From the NCBI GenBank assembly GCA_025766275.1, contig JAFKAC010000031.1, forward strand, positions 1 to 64,000: DNA of 64,000 nucleotides, given 5' to 3'. The notes under the pieces are model-generated. The model searched no databases, had not been told where the DNA came from, and saw only the letters and a program-made list of their open reading frames with translations. Position numbers and translations under genes: made by a program. Of this stretch, positions 54,360 through 64,000 are shown in pieces. This stretch comes from Lactarius indigo. Taxonomy: Eukaryota > Basidiomycota > Agaricomycetes > Russulales > Russulaceae. Positions within the stretch are counted from its first letter, which is position 1. Every line of letters begins with the position of its first letter.

Positions 54360-57277
54360 TTAATGCAGACTTCCATGGCTGTTGACGTGAACATTTTTCA
54401 GAACCACTCCTTCCTTATTTGGGAGATCGCCGCGCTCAGAAATAGTGCACCCGCGATTCAACTATAGCTGTCACATGCGGCAGCCGTTTGTGTATCCTCG
54501 TGTACCACTGTGGTCATTGGCCGCAACTCACCTCAAGGCTCACATCACTTCCAATGGTCCATCTTAAGTTTTACTTTTCTCATGAGCAGAACGCATCAAC
54601 GTGAATTTATCAAGGTATCAATGTACGATTAGGCTTCTCTTACTGGCATGAGCAGTGGAACTTCGGTAATAGTGTTTAATAACATCTTACATTTATCATG
54701 TAACTCCACTATTGACCTATTCAATGGCTTCCAGTAAACTCACCGCAATACGTGTTCTCACCAATTAGAAAGCGGCTCGCTCGTGTCAACGTCTTCTGGG
54801 GCCAATGAGGGCATGGGGCTAGGACACTGCACATTTCACAACGTTGGTTTGTTCTTCTCTTCGGATCTCTTGGTTACTGTACTGTAACCTGTTTCGGTTG
54901 GACAAATGAATGTTTTGTGAACGGCAATTTAAGATCGATCTGGTAAATTGGACGCTTACGGCACTAAGTGCATCTCTGCTCTTTCCCCACCAGCCTACTT
55001 GCATTACCACACAAGCAAGCGCCGGACGCGAGCGAGAACTCCTTCCCTAGGAGGGATAGGATGATCGCTGGCATGCTTCTACAGTACATACATGAGAAAG
55101 GGTGCATGCACTACCTTACACACGTCACAGCCCCCTAATGGCAGAACAGATGACAAACCTATACTATGATAAGGTAGGAAGGCTCAATCGATTCAAGGGC
55201 ACTCACTGCATCAGTTAAATTCCATAAACTCCTTGGAGACACGGGCTTTCAGTCTCTTTTCAGAAACGAACATGATGGACACCGCAACGCTGGGATATGT
55301 TGCCCAAGCATCCCACCACAGTAAGTGGTGAGACCCCGATCGAGAACGAGTTGTAAGGGGAGGCAGACCTGAAGCGAATCGATCAGAGCGGCCAAAGGGA
55401 GGGCAAGGTGGGGCTGCATAGCTAGGTGTGGCTCAGGTTGCAGCCCTCTAAATTGACGCACATGGTTTTGAGAATACATGTTCCATGAGCCGTTGTTGTT
55501 GGTCCGATTCTAGAAAAGGGGCATCTATCACTCCTCAAAGCTTCCATGAGTGGAGAGACACGAATTACAGCACAGTACCGTGACAGTAACACCCAGATCG
55601 TCCATTCAATCGAGAGTCTGATTGAATTTTGTCGGGCCGGCCGAGACGTTGGCGTCAGCTCTTCCCAATCTGGGTGGGTCCGCATCTTCGGAAAAACCCG
55701 TAATTAAGAAGATCGGACTTTGGGCTCCGAGATCTGAGATTTGAGCGCTACAGTACGGTGAACTCTGCTGATAGGTGACCACTTTCCCCTTCATTCCTCC
55801 GTATCCCCTCCCTTTCCCCCCAGATATGCACAACCCCCCGCTGCCTCCTCATCCACCAACCATAGCCACCCTCTAGTACCATGTTATCCCTCGTCTCGTT
55901 TTTTTGACCCCAGATTCTTGTTCAGCTCGGCTCCCCCTTCGCTGGTCGCCTCCCGTGGTCTCCAGTCAGCCGTTCATACCTAGAAGCCTAATGCGACATC
56001 AGCCTTGGTGGGTGATCTGCACTGTGACTTTCTTTGCGGCAATAGCTCATGCTCTCCGCGCTGCTTGTGTGTCTCAAATAGCCCGGGTGTTCTTCCCCTG
56101 AAGGAGAAAGTTTCGCGTTTTCGGAGATGCTCATAGTCATATACTCCCTTAATGTGCGTAATTTTTGTGCATATGCAGGCTTTTTTGACCTTCGTGACGC
56201 CTTTTTAGCCCGGATTCGACACCCGCGCACTCCCTGTAAGATCAAACTCTGGAATGCGCCCTGTATTTTCCCGGCAAGCCTCGCCTGCACCACGACGATG
56301 ATAGACATCCTGTACCCGCGTGAGAAGAAGGGATCCAAATCAGTCTGACCATTGTCCGCTCAGTGCGGCCAGGTGCCGGGATCACACGTTGCTTTGCCGA
56401 GCCTGCCTTATAATTGTCTTTATCTCCCTTGCGATCACGTGGGGCTGGATGCCCATGGCGTTTCGTGCGTCTCCACTTACAAGGGTGCCGGTATTGATCA
56501 GTATGCCTCGTATTGATCCAAATCTATGGTCCGGCACTCTTGGGGCACGCTGCGTTGCTTGTAAGGTTGTTCCGCTTCCTCCAAATAAGTCATTGCAGCT
56601 CCGTGTGCACGGTTACCTTGTTTGTAACGGCTGTCATCGCGCTTGTCCTCTCCTATCAATCGCCGTCTCGTGTCACCGCCTGCTCCATCTCCGCGTGCAC
56701 AGCTCTTCCTTAGCGCTGCTTATTGTCCCTCTCTATTGTGATTCCCCATATGGCCACCGCCGTCCGTTTCCTCCATGTGATTTTACAATGGTGTTCGCTG
56801 TACGGAAATGAGGTCCGTTCTTCACTCCAACGCAGTCGTTCATCTGAACAAATCTACAGAATACGTGCCTCCCCTGCGGCATACCCATCTCCAACTAGGC
56901 TACTGAACATGGTCGCAGGAGCTTATCCTTTATCACAAAAACCTCGAGCTCAGAGAGACGGACCAAACAGCTGGGCACGACCAAAATAATTCTAGAGGTG
57001 CCAATCGTTGCACGGCGTGAAGTCGTGTTATTCATATCAGTGGTGTACATGATGACATGTAAACCCGCCGTCGCCCTCGTGTAAACCTACCTTGTGGACC
57101 AGGCCGCTCCTTCCTCACATAGAATGTGCGCTGTGCCAATAGTACAAATGCCGAGGTATTTATTCTACGACCATAAAGTCCTCAGATCCGTCAACCTAGT
57201 TTTCCTATCGATAATTTACCTATCCACTTCCCCTCGGCGCCCTAAACCACTATATGTCAGCTCTCCGAGATTCCTCA
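54360..57277. other. gene G/H spacer, no gene recognised
   Basis: About 54670-55520 is paralogous to 58970-60060 behind gene H. Shared runs include ACGAGC(G/A)AGAACTC and TGTGAGACCCCGA/GGTGAGACCCCGA-like sequence, and CACGTTCCATAAGCC/CATGTTCCATGAGCC. No frame is clearly conserved between the two. Confidence 0.45.
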
Positions 57278-58337
57278 ATGCTGCAGAAGTGTGACGATCA
57301 AACCTTTCTCACCAATGATCAGGTAGGTCTTGTGTTGATAAGTGGCGCACGTCTCCGATGTGATTACTGACAATGTTGAACATCCAGAATGACTTGCATA
57401 CATCAACTTGGTCTTCAATTCTAGACAACAAGCCCATATCCGAAGGAACGTGGGACCAGTCAGAGGGCGTTGCCTATGCCTCTGGATTGTCGCCGTTCGG
57501 ACCTTCGAGTAATGGCCGTGACGTTCCATTAAATACGGGAGCTCCAGACTCCCTCCCGGAGTCGTTCTTTGCTACTAACCAGGTGAGACATCCTATGCGT
57601 CGTGACGTTCGGCTCATTTACCGTCTGCGTAGGATGCGCCTCCCTGGAACCTACTGCTATCGCCCACCCAAGAACTGGACATCCAACTTGGAAACTTCTT
57701 GCAATCCTCTTCCTGTAGTCCTAGCGCCGATCCCACACCCGTGCTTGAACTTATCCCCAGGATGGCATCGACCCCGTGCTGCGCCTCCGTTTCTTATGGT
57801 CCGGTGGCAGAGTATGAGCACCAAGTCTCCGAATACGCTCAGGATTATGGGACAGTCCACCCCAGTACAGCGGCCATCCAGGAGCCGACGTTGGACACCA
57901 ACACCGCAACCGTCCCCATTGGCGAGATGATGGTAGACCCAGCAACAGCCCGCTTGGCCCTTGGCAGGTACAATGTTGGGACCACGAGCTCGTTGGTTCA
58001 TCACCATAGCTCAACTATCCCCCACTATGTCCATCGAAATGAAAACGCAGCACCACTCGACTTCATATTGGCGGGTCGCGTAGGCCGTCATCCTATGGCA
58101 TCGTCATCCGTTGCGTCGTCGATCCGGGTTGCGCGGGCTGGTCGAAATCGCACTCGGTTCTTGTGCGGTGTTTGCGATGTCGGCTTCGTTCAGAGGCAAG
58201 GCCTCAATCGGCACAATGGGGATAAGCACCAGCCGAGGAATATCTGCCCTCACTGTGGAGTGTTCAAATGGTCCCCAGCACGACATTATTTATTCACAAG
58301 GCATTTCAAGAGAGATCACCCTGGAGTTCCACTTTAA
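57278..58337 (+). CDS. C2H2 zinc-finger protein H (intact, 3 exons)
   Basis: Exons 57278-57322 (MLQKCDDQTFLTNDQ), 57388-57582 and 57633-58337 join in phase 0 with GTAGGT/CCAG and GTGAGA/CGTAG splice sites, giving 314 residues. The C terminus carries FLCGVCDVGFVQRQGLNRH...H and CPHCGVFKWSPAR...TRHFKRDH, ending five residues after the last His. The region before the fingers is rich in Ser, Thr, Pro, His and Ala. The second finger has the family CX2CX15HX4H spacing. Sequence near the fingers is closest to G and F (CPHC..FKW). It is the best-preserved member of the kinase-less group. Function unknown beyond likely nucleic-acid binding. Confidence 0.7.
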
Positions 58338-60184
58338 GCGGAGTCTCGCAATGACTTGACGACGAATAGTGTGGTGAGAAATTTTCAAATGTCTGCCATA
58401 TTCTCCCACTGTATAGGTGATCTTCGAGCGTTTCTGATTACATCGCATTCTCTGCCCGGTAACAAGGGCCACTTCCGTACTTATTGTACACCAGGACCTG
58501 GCTCAACCCAGACTTGGTACTTGTTGCAATGTTATTATCTATGCATTTCCATGTAGTTTCTCTGGGTTCTGCATCACCTTTTTTTACGGATTTTCAAATC
58601 AGAAGGATCAAAGATACCACACACAGAGGTTCGACCGATCACCGCGCGGCATTTCCAGAATCAGGGATCTGCATTCACACACTCACAGGTACGGGTCACG
58701 CCGAGTTTCTGGTTGACAATTTACAATGCCACGAGGCAAGCAGGAGGCAAGTAGAATTTCCGCCCCATTCAAGTTTCCCGATCAATGCAGCACGACCCAG
58801 CTACAGTATCTCTTAGCGTCAGGTACGTCTACAGTAAGTACGGATCGGTGCTGGGCGTGCAATTACTGTAAGGCCATGTATTATGGACAAATGTGACTCG
58901 AACCTGCATCCATTATGTCGCTTGCAACGACCACGACCTCATTCTGCGACTGGCTGCGCGTCTATTTTATGATTACAGCCCGGTAACACCGCTATTGGCC
59001 AATTCAATGACTTGCAGAAACATTCGCACCAATCAGAAAACGTTCCGCTTGACGTTCCAATCTTGTCAATGATGCCTGCAACAATGGCCTAACTTGAAGT
59101 GGCCCGGGGCGCACAGCTTCCAGCCCCGTTATAGTAATGTTCGGCAACTCTTTCACACTTGGGCTCACAAATTTCTTCGTCTCCTGTTCGCATCTTTTGC
59201 CTACTGTTTCATAAATATCTTTTGGGAAAGGCCATCTGCACTTTCGATCCTGGTGACATGCCCGGTGAAGTGGGTTCTTACGTCACTGCCAGTGCATTGT
59301 GCCAGACACGAGCAAGAACTCATCAGAGGAGGACTAGGGTGATCGCCGGTGTACTCCGATGTGATTTATAGTCAAAAGTCGCATAGCTTGAATGAAATGG
59401 GTAATATTTGAGAGAGGCAAGGTCACGTACAACAGTACTGTCATCGCAGGCCCTCTCTGGCAGAATGGATGTCATCAAGGTAGGAGGACCTAATTGAATC
59501 GTGAGTGCTCGGTGCAACAGTCAAATTCAGGTACCGTGAGAGAAATTTCCTGGAGATATAGACTTTGAGGGTCTAGACCCTGTTTCAGGATCATGAAGTT
59601 CGGAGCACATGGGTACGAATCTGAGCATAGACACCACATCACTATGATAAAGCAATGTATTGATACAGCATCGACTGAAGTGAGGCGTGGAGTGGCAACT
59701 AGATTGTTGTTCGGGTCCTGAGTACTGATCCAATGAGTGGGGATGTTGTCTAAGTATGTCGCCGCAGCCTGTACATGTACTTTGTGAGACCCCGAGTCGA
59801 TTGAGTGCTACAAATGGTAGGGGGAGGGAAACTAGCTAGGTATGGTAAAAACAAAGAATGCCCCTCCTGGTCAAAGCAGGTAAAAGGGGTGCAGTGGAGA
59901 GATTAGCGTAAGGGGTTGCGTGCAACTGCATTAGCCAGATGTGGTTACATTCTTACCAAACTAGCGCGCATCAATGGCATACACAATTTCGAGAGTACAC
60001 GTTCCATAAGCCATTGCTGCCAGCCCATTTCCAGAGTAAGGGCGCATCTGTCACTCAGAGACACTGTAAGTCCCCAATGACAGGAAGGACGGGGGAGGCC
60101 AATGGGGGAGGCTTTGGTTCTGTTCAATTCTGTGGGGTTTAAAATTTGGACCGGCGTAACGTGAATTCGGAGCTCTATCCGGGG
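58338..60184. other. 3' flank of gene H, no gene recognised
   Basis: It is paralogous in part to the gene G flank (see 54670-55520), showing that G and H arose as a duplicated block of several kilobases. Only short open frames are present. Confidence 0.45.
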
Positions 60185-60697
60185 TGTTACGTTTTGACTC
60201 GTACGGACTGTGCCACTTGTTACCCTTACTGTACCGGTTGCAACTACGGCGGTAAGGTAGATTAGTTGCGGACTTAGCCACGGTGATACGGTAGTGCGAT
60301 AGGCGATAGGATACGATAGCTGACTGATGACCAACGCCACTAGTACAGGTACTAGTAGTATTAGGATTGAGATACTTACGCGATACGTTGGACGCTACAT
60401 TACTGTGACTCATAGCAGCGCTTGAAAGCCTGCTTGACTTGTATTTAAACTGTCTTGTGAAGACCAAGATACGCCATCTTGGTCTTCTTGAATCGTCACT
60501 TGCTTTTATCTCTTTCTCTCTCTATTCTCTTCATTCGCAACTTCGTCAAATCAAAGCCGCCTAGGGTGTGCCTCCGCGCATTCACCAAAGTATACGTCTT
60601 GGACCTTCGAGTCTTCAAGCTAGGACCTTTCGCACATCGCTAAGTTGTTACCGCCTCTAGTGCGCTCAAGTCGAGCTAACGTCGTGACGACGTTACA
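60185..60697 (+). repeat. solo LTR of gypsy family 2
   Basis: TGTTACG to CGTTACA, 513 bp, closely similar to the LTR at 61051. It holds TATTTAAA, AAGACCAAGAT and ATCTTGGTCTT (60476-60486) in the same layout. The flanks are CGGGG and TGGGG, one mismatch in five. What follows (ATGGGGGGAACG) is not a primer site, so no internal region is attached. Confidence 0.8.
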
Positions 60698-61050
60698 TGG
60701 GGGGAACGTATGCCATGGGCTCTACCTTTCACCCCACACTTCGACAATTCCGTCTCCTCTTCACCATTCCTAACCCGGGCATACTGCTCAATTCCTAAAT
60801 GTGGACGTGATTTGTGTCGTGAAAGGTCTCTTTCTCGCAACTTTCCTTGGCATGGCATAGCCTGCAGCAGTGGCTACAGTAGTATCGGGGTCTTGGTACT
60901 GTGGTTTGTTCGGGTAAGACAGTCAGTTCTTTACCCCCACGATACTTAGACTTTTGAATCAATTTCCTTCCTTTATTTGTATCTTCACTTCGTGTGCCGT
61001 CCCTAGTTCCATGCCTTGAGTTTGTCTATCTTTGAACCAGCCTGGTGTCA

Positions 61051-61570
61051 TGTTTCGACTTGTACGACCATGGACCCTTACTGTACCGGTTGCAATTACG
61101 GCGGTAAGGTATATTAGTCGCGGACTTATTTACGGTGATATGGTAGTGCGATAGGCGATAGGGTATGATAGCTGACTGATGACCGACGCCACTAGTACTG
61201 GTACTAGTAGTATTAGGGTTCAAGTTGTTTCCGCGATACGTTGGACGCTACTTTACTGTGACTCATAGCAGCGCTTGAAAGCCTGCTAGTTATGTATTTA
61301 AACTGTCTTGTGAAGACCAAGATACGCCATCTTGGTCTTCTTGAATCGCCACTTGTCTTCTCTTCTCTTCCCCTTCTCACCTCTTGCTTTCATGTTTAAG
61401 AGTTGTCCGACTTCACTCGTGACTAAGGATACTAGCTTGCCAGTGTACCTTCACGTATTCACTAGGGCAAGGACTTGGACCTCCGTGTCTTCAAGTCGGC
61501 AAACCATTATATTGCTAAGTCATTACCGCCATCAGTGCTCAAGTCGAGCTAACGTCGTGGCGACGTTACA
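61051..61570 (+). repeat. 5' LTR of family 2 element
   Basis: TGTTTCG to CGTTACA, 520 bp. The first bases TGTTTCG have one change from the TGTTACG of the solo LTR. Confidence 0.85.
61295..61339 (+). promoter_or_regulatory. core promoter and predicted transcript start, family 2
   Basis: TATTTAAA at 61295 is followed 34 nt later by ATCTTGGTCTT (61329-61339), the complement of the primer site. AAGACCAAGAT at 61313-61323 forms the inverted partner with a 5-bp loop, ACGCC. Confidence 0.6.
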
Positions 61571-61572
61571 TT

Positions 61573-61583
61573 AAGACCAAGAT
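61573..61583 (+). promoter_or_regulatory. self-complementary primer-binding site, family 2
   Basis: AAGACCAAGAT, two bases after the LTR, exact reverse complement of 61329-61339. It is identical to that of element 1 although the LTRs around it differ. Confidence 0.75.
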
Positions 61584-61589
61584 ACCATC

Positions 61590-63370
61590 GTGGCCATAAC
61601 AACCAGAGATCAGTGGACGAGCTTCCGTCCCTATTCGCTCCCTAGAAGAGGAGATCGCAACGTCCCTACGCACTTTTTACAAGCCGCCAGCTGGAGGGAA
61701 AGACAAGAAGAAACTGGATACTTTGTAGAATTTAACGGACCTACTAGGTTCTGCCCAGTTGAGTTCAACTTCGACCACCTGTGTTGGGTAGAAGTTACGT
61801 GGAACCCCATAGATTCCCAGTGGGACATCATACGACCAGCAGGACCTAAATATCACTGCGATATCGACGCACGAGAGCTCAATAGTCGAGCAGATTGGGG
61901 CCCCATTGACAGGCAAGTACGAGAACACTCCACCGGAGAAGTAGTATCAGAAGGACCAGAAGAAGATGGGCAAAGCCAAGAAGAAAGTGAAGGGCAAGAA
62001 CTGAATCAAACAGAGACTAGTGGAGGAGCAATACAAGATCTCCTCATTGAACGAGCTGAGTCCGCACACATCACAGAACCCGAGCCAATTCATATCCGAT
62101 CACCAGCCATCATGGCAACGCTAACGCAAGCAATGGAAGAAGTCGCCATTGAAGAGGCACGCGCAATATGGGCCGAGGCAAGAGACATCCTTATGCCCAT
62201 CAACCCAGAAACAGGAGTACGAATGACCGCAGACAACACCGCCATCTTTCGAGCCATAGGATCTGATAGAGGAGATCCTCCATCCGGACGACGACCCACA
62301 CTAGAACTCCCCCTGGGGGTAGGAGGACCGAACAGAGATCCACCACCACCACCTGGAGGGGGAGTCCCGTTCGACTTACGAGGAACTGAACCGCCAATGG
62401 GACCGCCTGCCGGGCCACCCGGCGGGGGTGGAGGCGGAAGGGGAGACGGCACAGGAGGACACAACCACGAAAAATTAACTGGCGAGCCACCTTCTGTTTT
62501 CGACGGCGACAGACTTAAAGTAGACCAGTTCCTCACACAGTGGCACGTCTACTGGGGCATGAACCTAGACGCCCCCATTATGCGCAATGATTATAGGAGA
62601 TGTCTCCTATTCCTGTCCTATATCAAAGGAGGAGCGGTCAGCGAATGGGTCCTGTCCTTCCTGAACTGGCTCAATCGACAAATACAACGAGGGATCAGTC
62701 CCTACACAAGAGGATTATGGGAAGCCGTAGCCGACGGCTTCAGCCAACGATTTGAAAACACGTTGGAGCAAGAACAAGCACAAGCCATACTGAGAAAAGG
62801 CTTCAAAATGGTGGGGGAGGATATCGACAAGTACATCAACAACTTCGAACAGCTAGCACGGAAGGCTCATTATCGCCTCAACGAACCACAAACCATCGAC
62901 CTCTTCACATCGGGGTTACCCAAGGAGCTGTTCAAGAACGCGTTCCAGTTCGATGACCCTGTCACGTTCGACGACTGGAAGAGAGCCGTTCTTAAAAGAC
63001 AGAAGAACTATATACACCTCAAGGCAAGGCTCAACGAGTACAAAAACACCCCTCCACCGAAGAAACAAAGCGGCAACGCCGGGTGGGCGCTCCCGCAGAA
63101 TTTACCACAGACAAACCCCTGGGCCATGGACACCTCAGCAGACCATGCCAAGGTGCGGCTCGTGGGGTCAGAAGACATCGATTTCAACAAATTGCCTCAT
63201 CGCGACTGGTCCGTGCCCCCCTTCCCACCAAGAGGAGGACCCGGGGTGCGAGGACGAGGAAGGGGAGGATCCAGACGGGACTTAAGGAACGTCCTGTGCT
63301 ATAACTGTAACACACCAGGGCATCTCTCACGAAATTGCCCCTACCCGCGCCAACAGAGACAGTGGCCAAG
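61590..63370 (+). CDS. gag: Gag of family 2 element, GTG start, truncated by LTR 3
   Basis: The frame is open from GTG 61590 (context ATCGTGGCC). It shares with element 1 the blocks TRDQWTSFRPY, RRGDRNVPT, TGYFVEFNGP, HLCWVEVTWNPID and DARELNSRAD. The first in-frame ATG is at 62112, in the same SPA-x-MAT position as in element 1. A Gly/Pro-rich linker, the Gag domain (VFDGDRLKVDQFLTQWHVYWG, about residues 300-460) and the knuckle CYNCNTPGHLSRNC (63297-63338) follow. The frame runs 20 bases into the inserted LTR and stops. No pol is in the window. Confidence 0.85.
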
Positions 63371-63953
63371 TGTTACGATTCTCTGCTGATGCCTTGTTCT
63401 ATTCTTCGGACTCATTCTTTCCTTTTTCCAATTCCATCCCTTCCCCACGTTACAAGCCCTGTATGACTACGCGGACAATACGTTTACCCGGTTCCTATCA
63501 CGCGCTTTGCTTATCGTCGTTATCTTTCGATAAAGCTCGACATGTGCTAGTATCCGACCACTTCCTGATCACGCGCGAGCCCGCATGATTCTCCTTTATT
63601 CTTGATCCAGACATCCTTTTGTTCTCATTATGACCTACCTTTGTTCTCCAATAGGGAACGGCGCTGTTCCCCTTTTTGTCCAGGATGATACGATGGGTAT
63701 TTAAGCCTAGCACTACCTAGCTTGTACAGTAGACTAGACTTCTTGTGTAATAACTACACTTGACGCGAAGTCTCTCAACCCTTGACTTTCGCTAGGCCTT
63801 CGCGTCTTAGCCATCCTCTATAGTCCAAGTGGCTTACACCCTTGTGACTCTTGTGCATCATCACATCTGAAGTCGAGCCTCCGAGCTTGGACTACCGATT
63901 GTTTGACTGACTTAGTACAGGTCGTACGCAACGCCCCTGTACTGGTGTTACAT
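63371..63953 (+). repeat. LTR of a third gypsy-type family
   Basis: 583 bp, TGTTACG to TGTTACA, inserted in the gag of family 2 right after AGTGGCCAAG. It is followed by a primer site, so this is a 5' LTR and its element runs off the right edge. Its own far end and target duplication are outside the window. Confidence 0.8.
63698..63741 (+). promoter_or_regulatory. core promoter and predicted transcript start, family 3
   Basis: TATTTAA at 63698-63704 is followed 33 nt from its first base by AGACTAGACTT (63731-63741), the complement of this element's primer site. Confidence 0.6.
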
Positions 63954-63955
63954 TA

Positions 63956-63966
63956 AGTCTAGTCTC
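63956..63966 (+). promoter_or_regulatory. self-complementary primer-binding site, family 3
   Basis: AAGTCTAGTCT, two bases after the LTR, exact reverse complement of AGACTAGACTT at 63731. The sequence differs from families 1 and 2 in both partners, so pairing is kept while sequence changes. Confidence 0.75.
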
Positions 63967-63971
63967 CACAG

Positions 63972-64000
63972 TGGCTCTCACCAGCCGAAGCCGAACACAG
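63972..64000 (+). CDS. gag: start of Gag of family 3, probable GTG start
   Basis: GTG GCT CTC ACC AGC opens a frame 5 nt after the primer site, with A at -3 and G at +4 as in families 1 and 2. Only nine codons are visible before the window ends. Confidence 0.4.

Larger units (their letters stand above)
61051..63370 (+). mobile_element. Ty3/gypsy family 2 element, 5' part
   Basis: A 520-bp 5' LTR, primer site and gag are present. The element is then interrupted at 63371 by the LTR of another element and its remainder would lie beyond the window. It is a different family from element 1 (LTRs unlike, Gag related). Confidence 0.85.

Noticed and set aside
1..60000. Whether C-to-T decay (RIP-like) shaped the dead copies.
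   Set aside because: A few lesions are transitions, but many are one-base deletions. I could not count substitution types across the copies, so I make no claim.

Overview
The window looks like nuclear DNA of a filamentous basidiomycete, most likely an Agaricomycete. The clues are GT-AG introns of about 50-75 bp, Tf1/sushi-type chromovirus LTR retrotransposons with self-complementary primer sites, an intron-rich hAT transposon, and a large lineage-specific gene family in tandem. I cannot name the genus. No rRNA, confident tRNA or CRISPR was seen.

The single-copy part of the window is a tandem array of paralogues. Modules 1-5 (about 1-9.7 kb, 9.8-13.3 plus 28.6-30.6 kb, 32.3-37.6 kb, 39.9-43.3 kb) each carry a two-finger C2H2 zinc-finger gene followed 1-3 kb downstream by a decayed protein-kinase copy and a shared tail. 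The zinc-finger gene has five exons with conserved intron positions. Copies C (11268-12653, 370 aa) and E (39985-41266, 347 aa) splice to complete proteins. Copies A and B have frameshifts and lost splice sites, and D has lost exon 3. Three more divergent relatives without kinases follow: F (about 44.4-45.8 kb), G (49263-54359) and H (57278-58337, 314 aa).

Module 3 is split by a nest of mobile elements (13336-28561). A probable old TIR element (TIR CAAGGGGGGGCCGG) received a hAT transposon (13487-27728, TSD TGCATCGC). A solo LTR (minus strand, TSD ACCGC) then landed in a GACCAC microsatellite inside the hAT. A complete 7.8-kb Ty3/gypsy chromovirus (19352-27158, TSD CCGTA) landed in that LTR. 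Removing each layer restores the one below.

Gene G is broken by a very young 3.9-kb Ty1/copia-type element (49729-53642, TSD GAGCC) that keeps gag but has lost nearly all of pol. Its two 330-bp LTRs appear to differ by one base, and removing it plus one TSD restores one open frame across the exon.

The right end (60185-64000) holds a solo LTR, the 5' part of a second Ty3/gypsy element (LTR plus gag), and a third LTR inserted in that gag and running off the window. All three gypsy families share an 11-nt primer site that is the exact complement of the predicted 5' end of their own transcript. In all three, a GTG in ideal initiation context lies 5-7 nt after that site, where gag appears to start without an AUG. 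The complete element also has a canonical GGGTTTT -1 frameshift site and a roughly 400-residue extension of Pol after the chromodomain.
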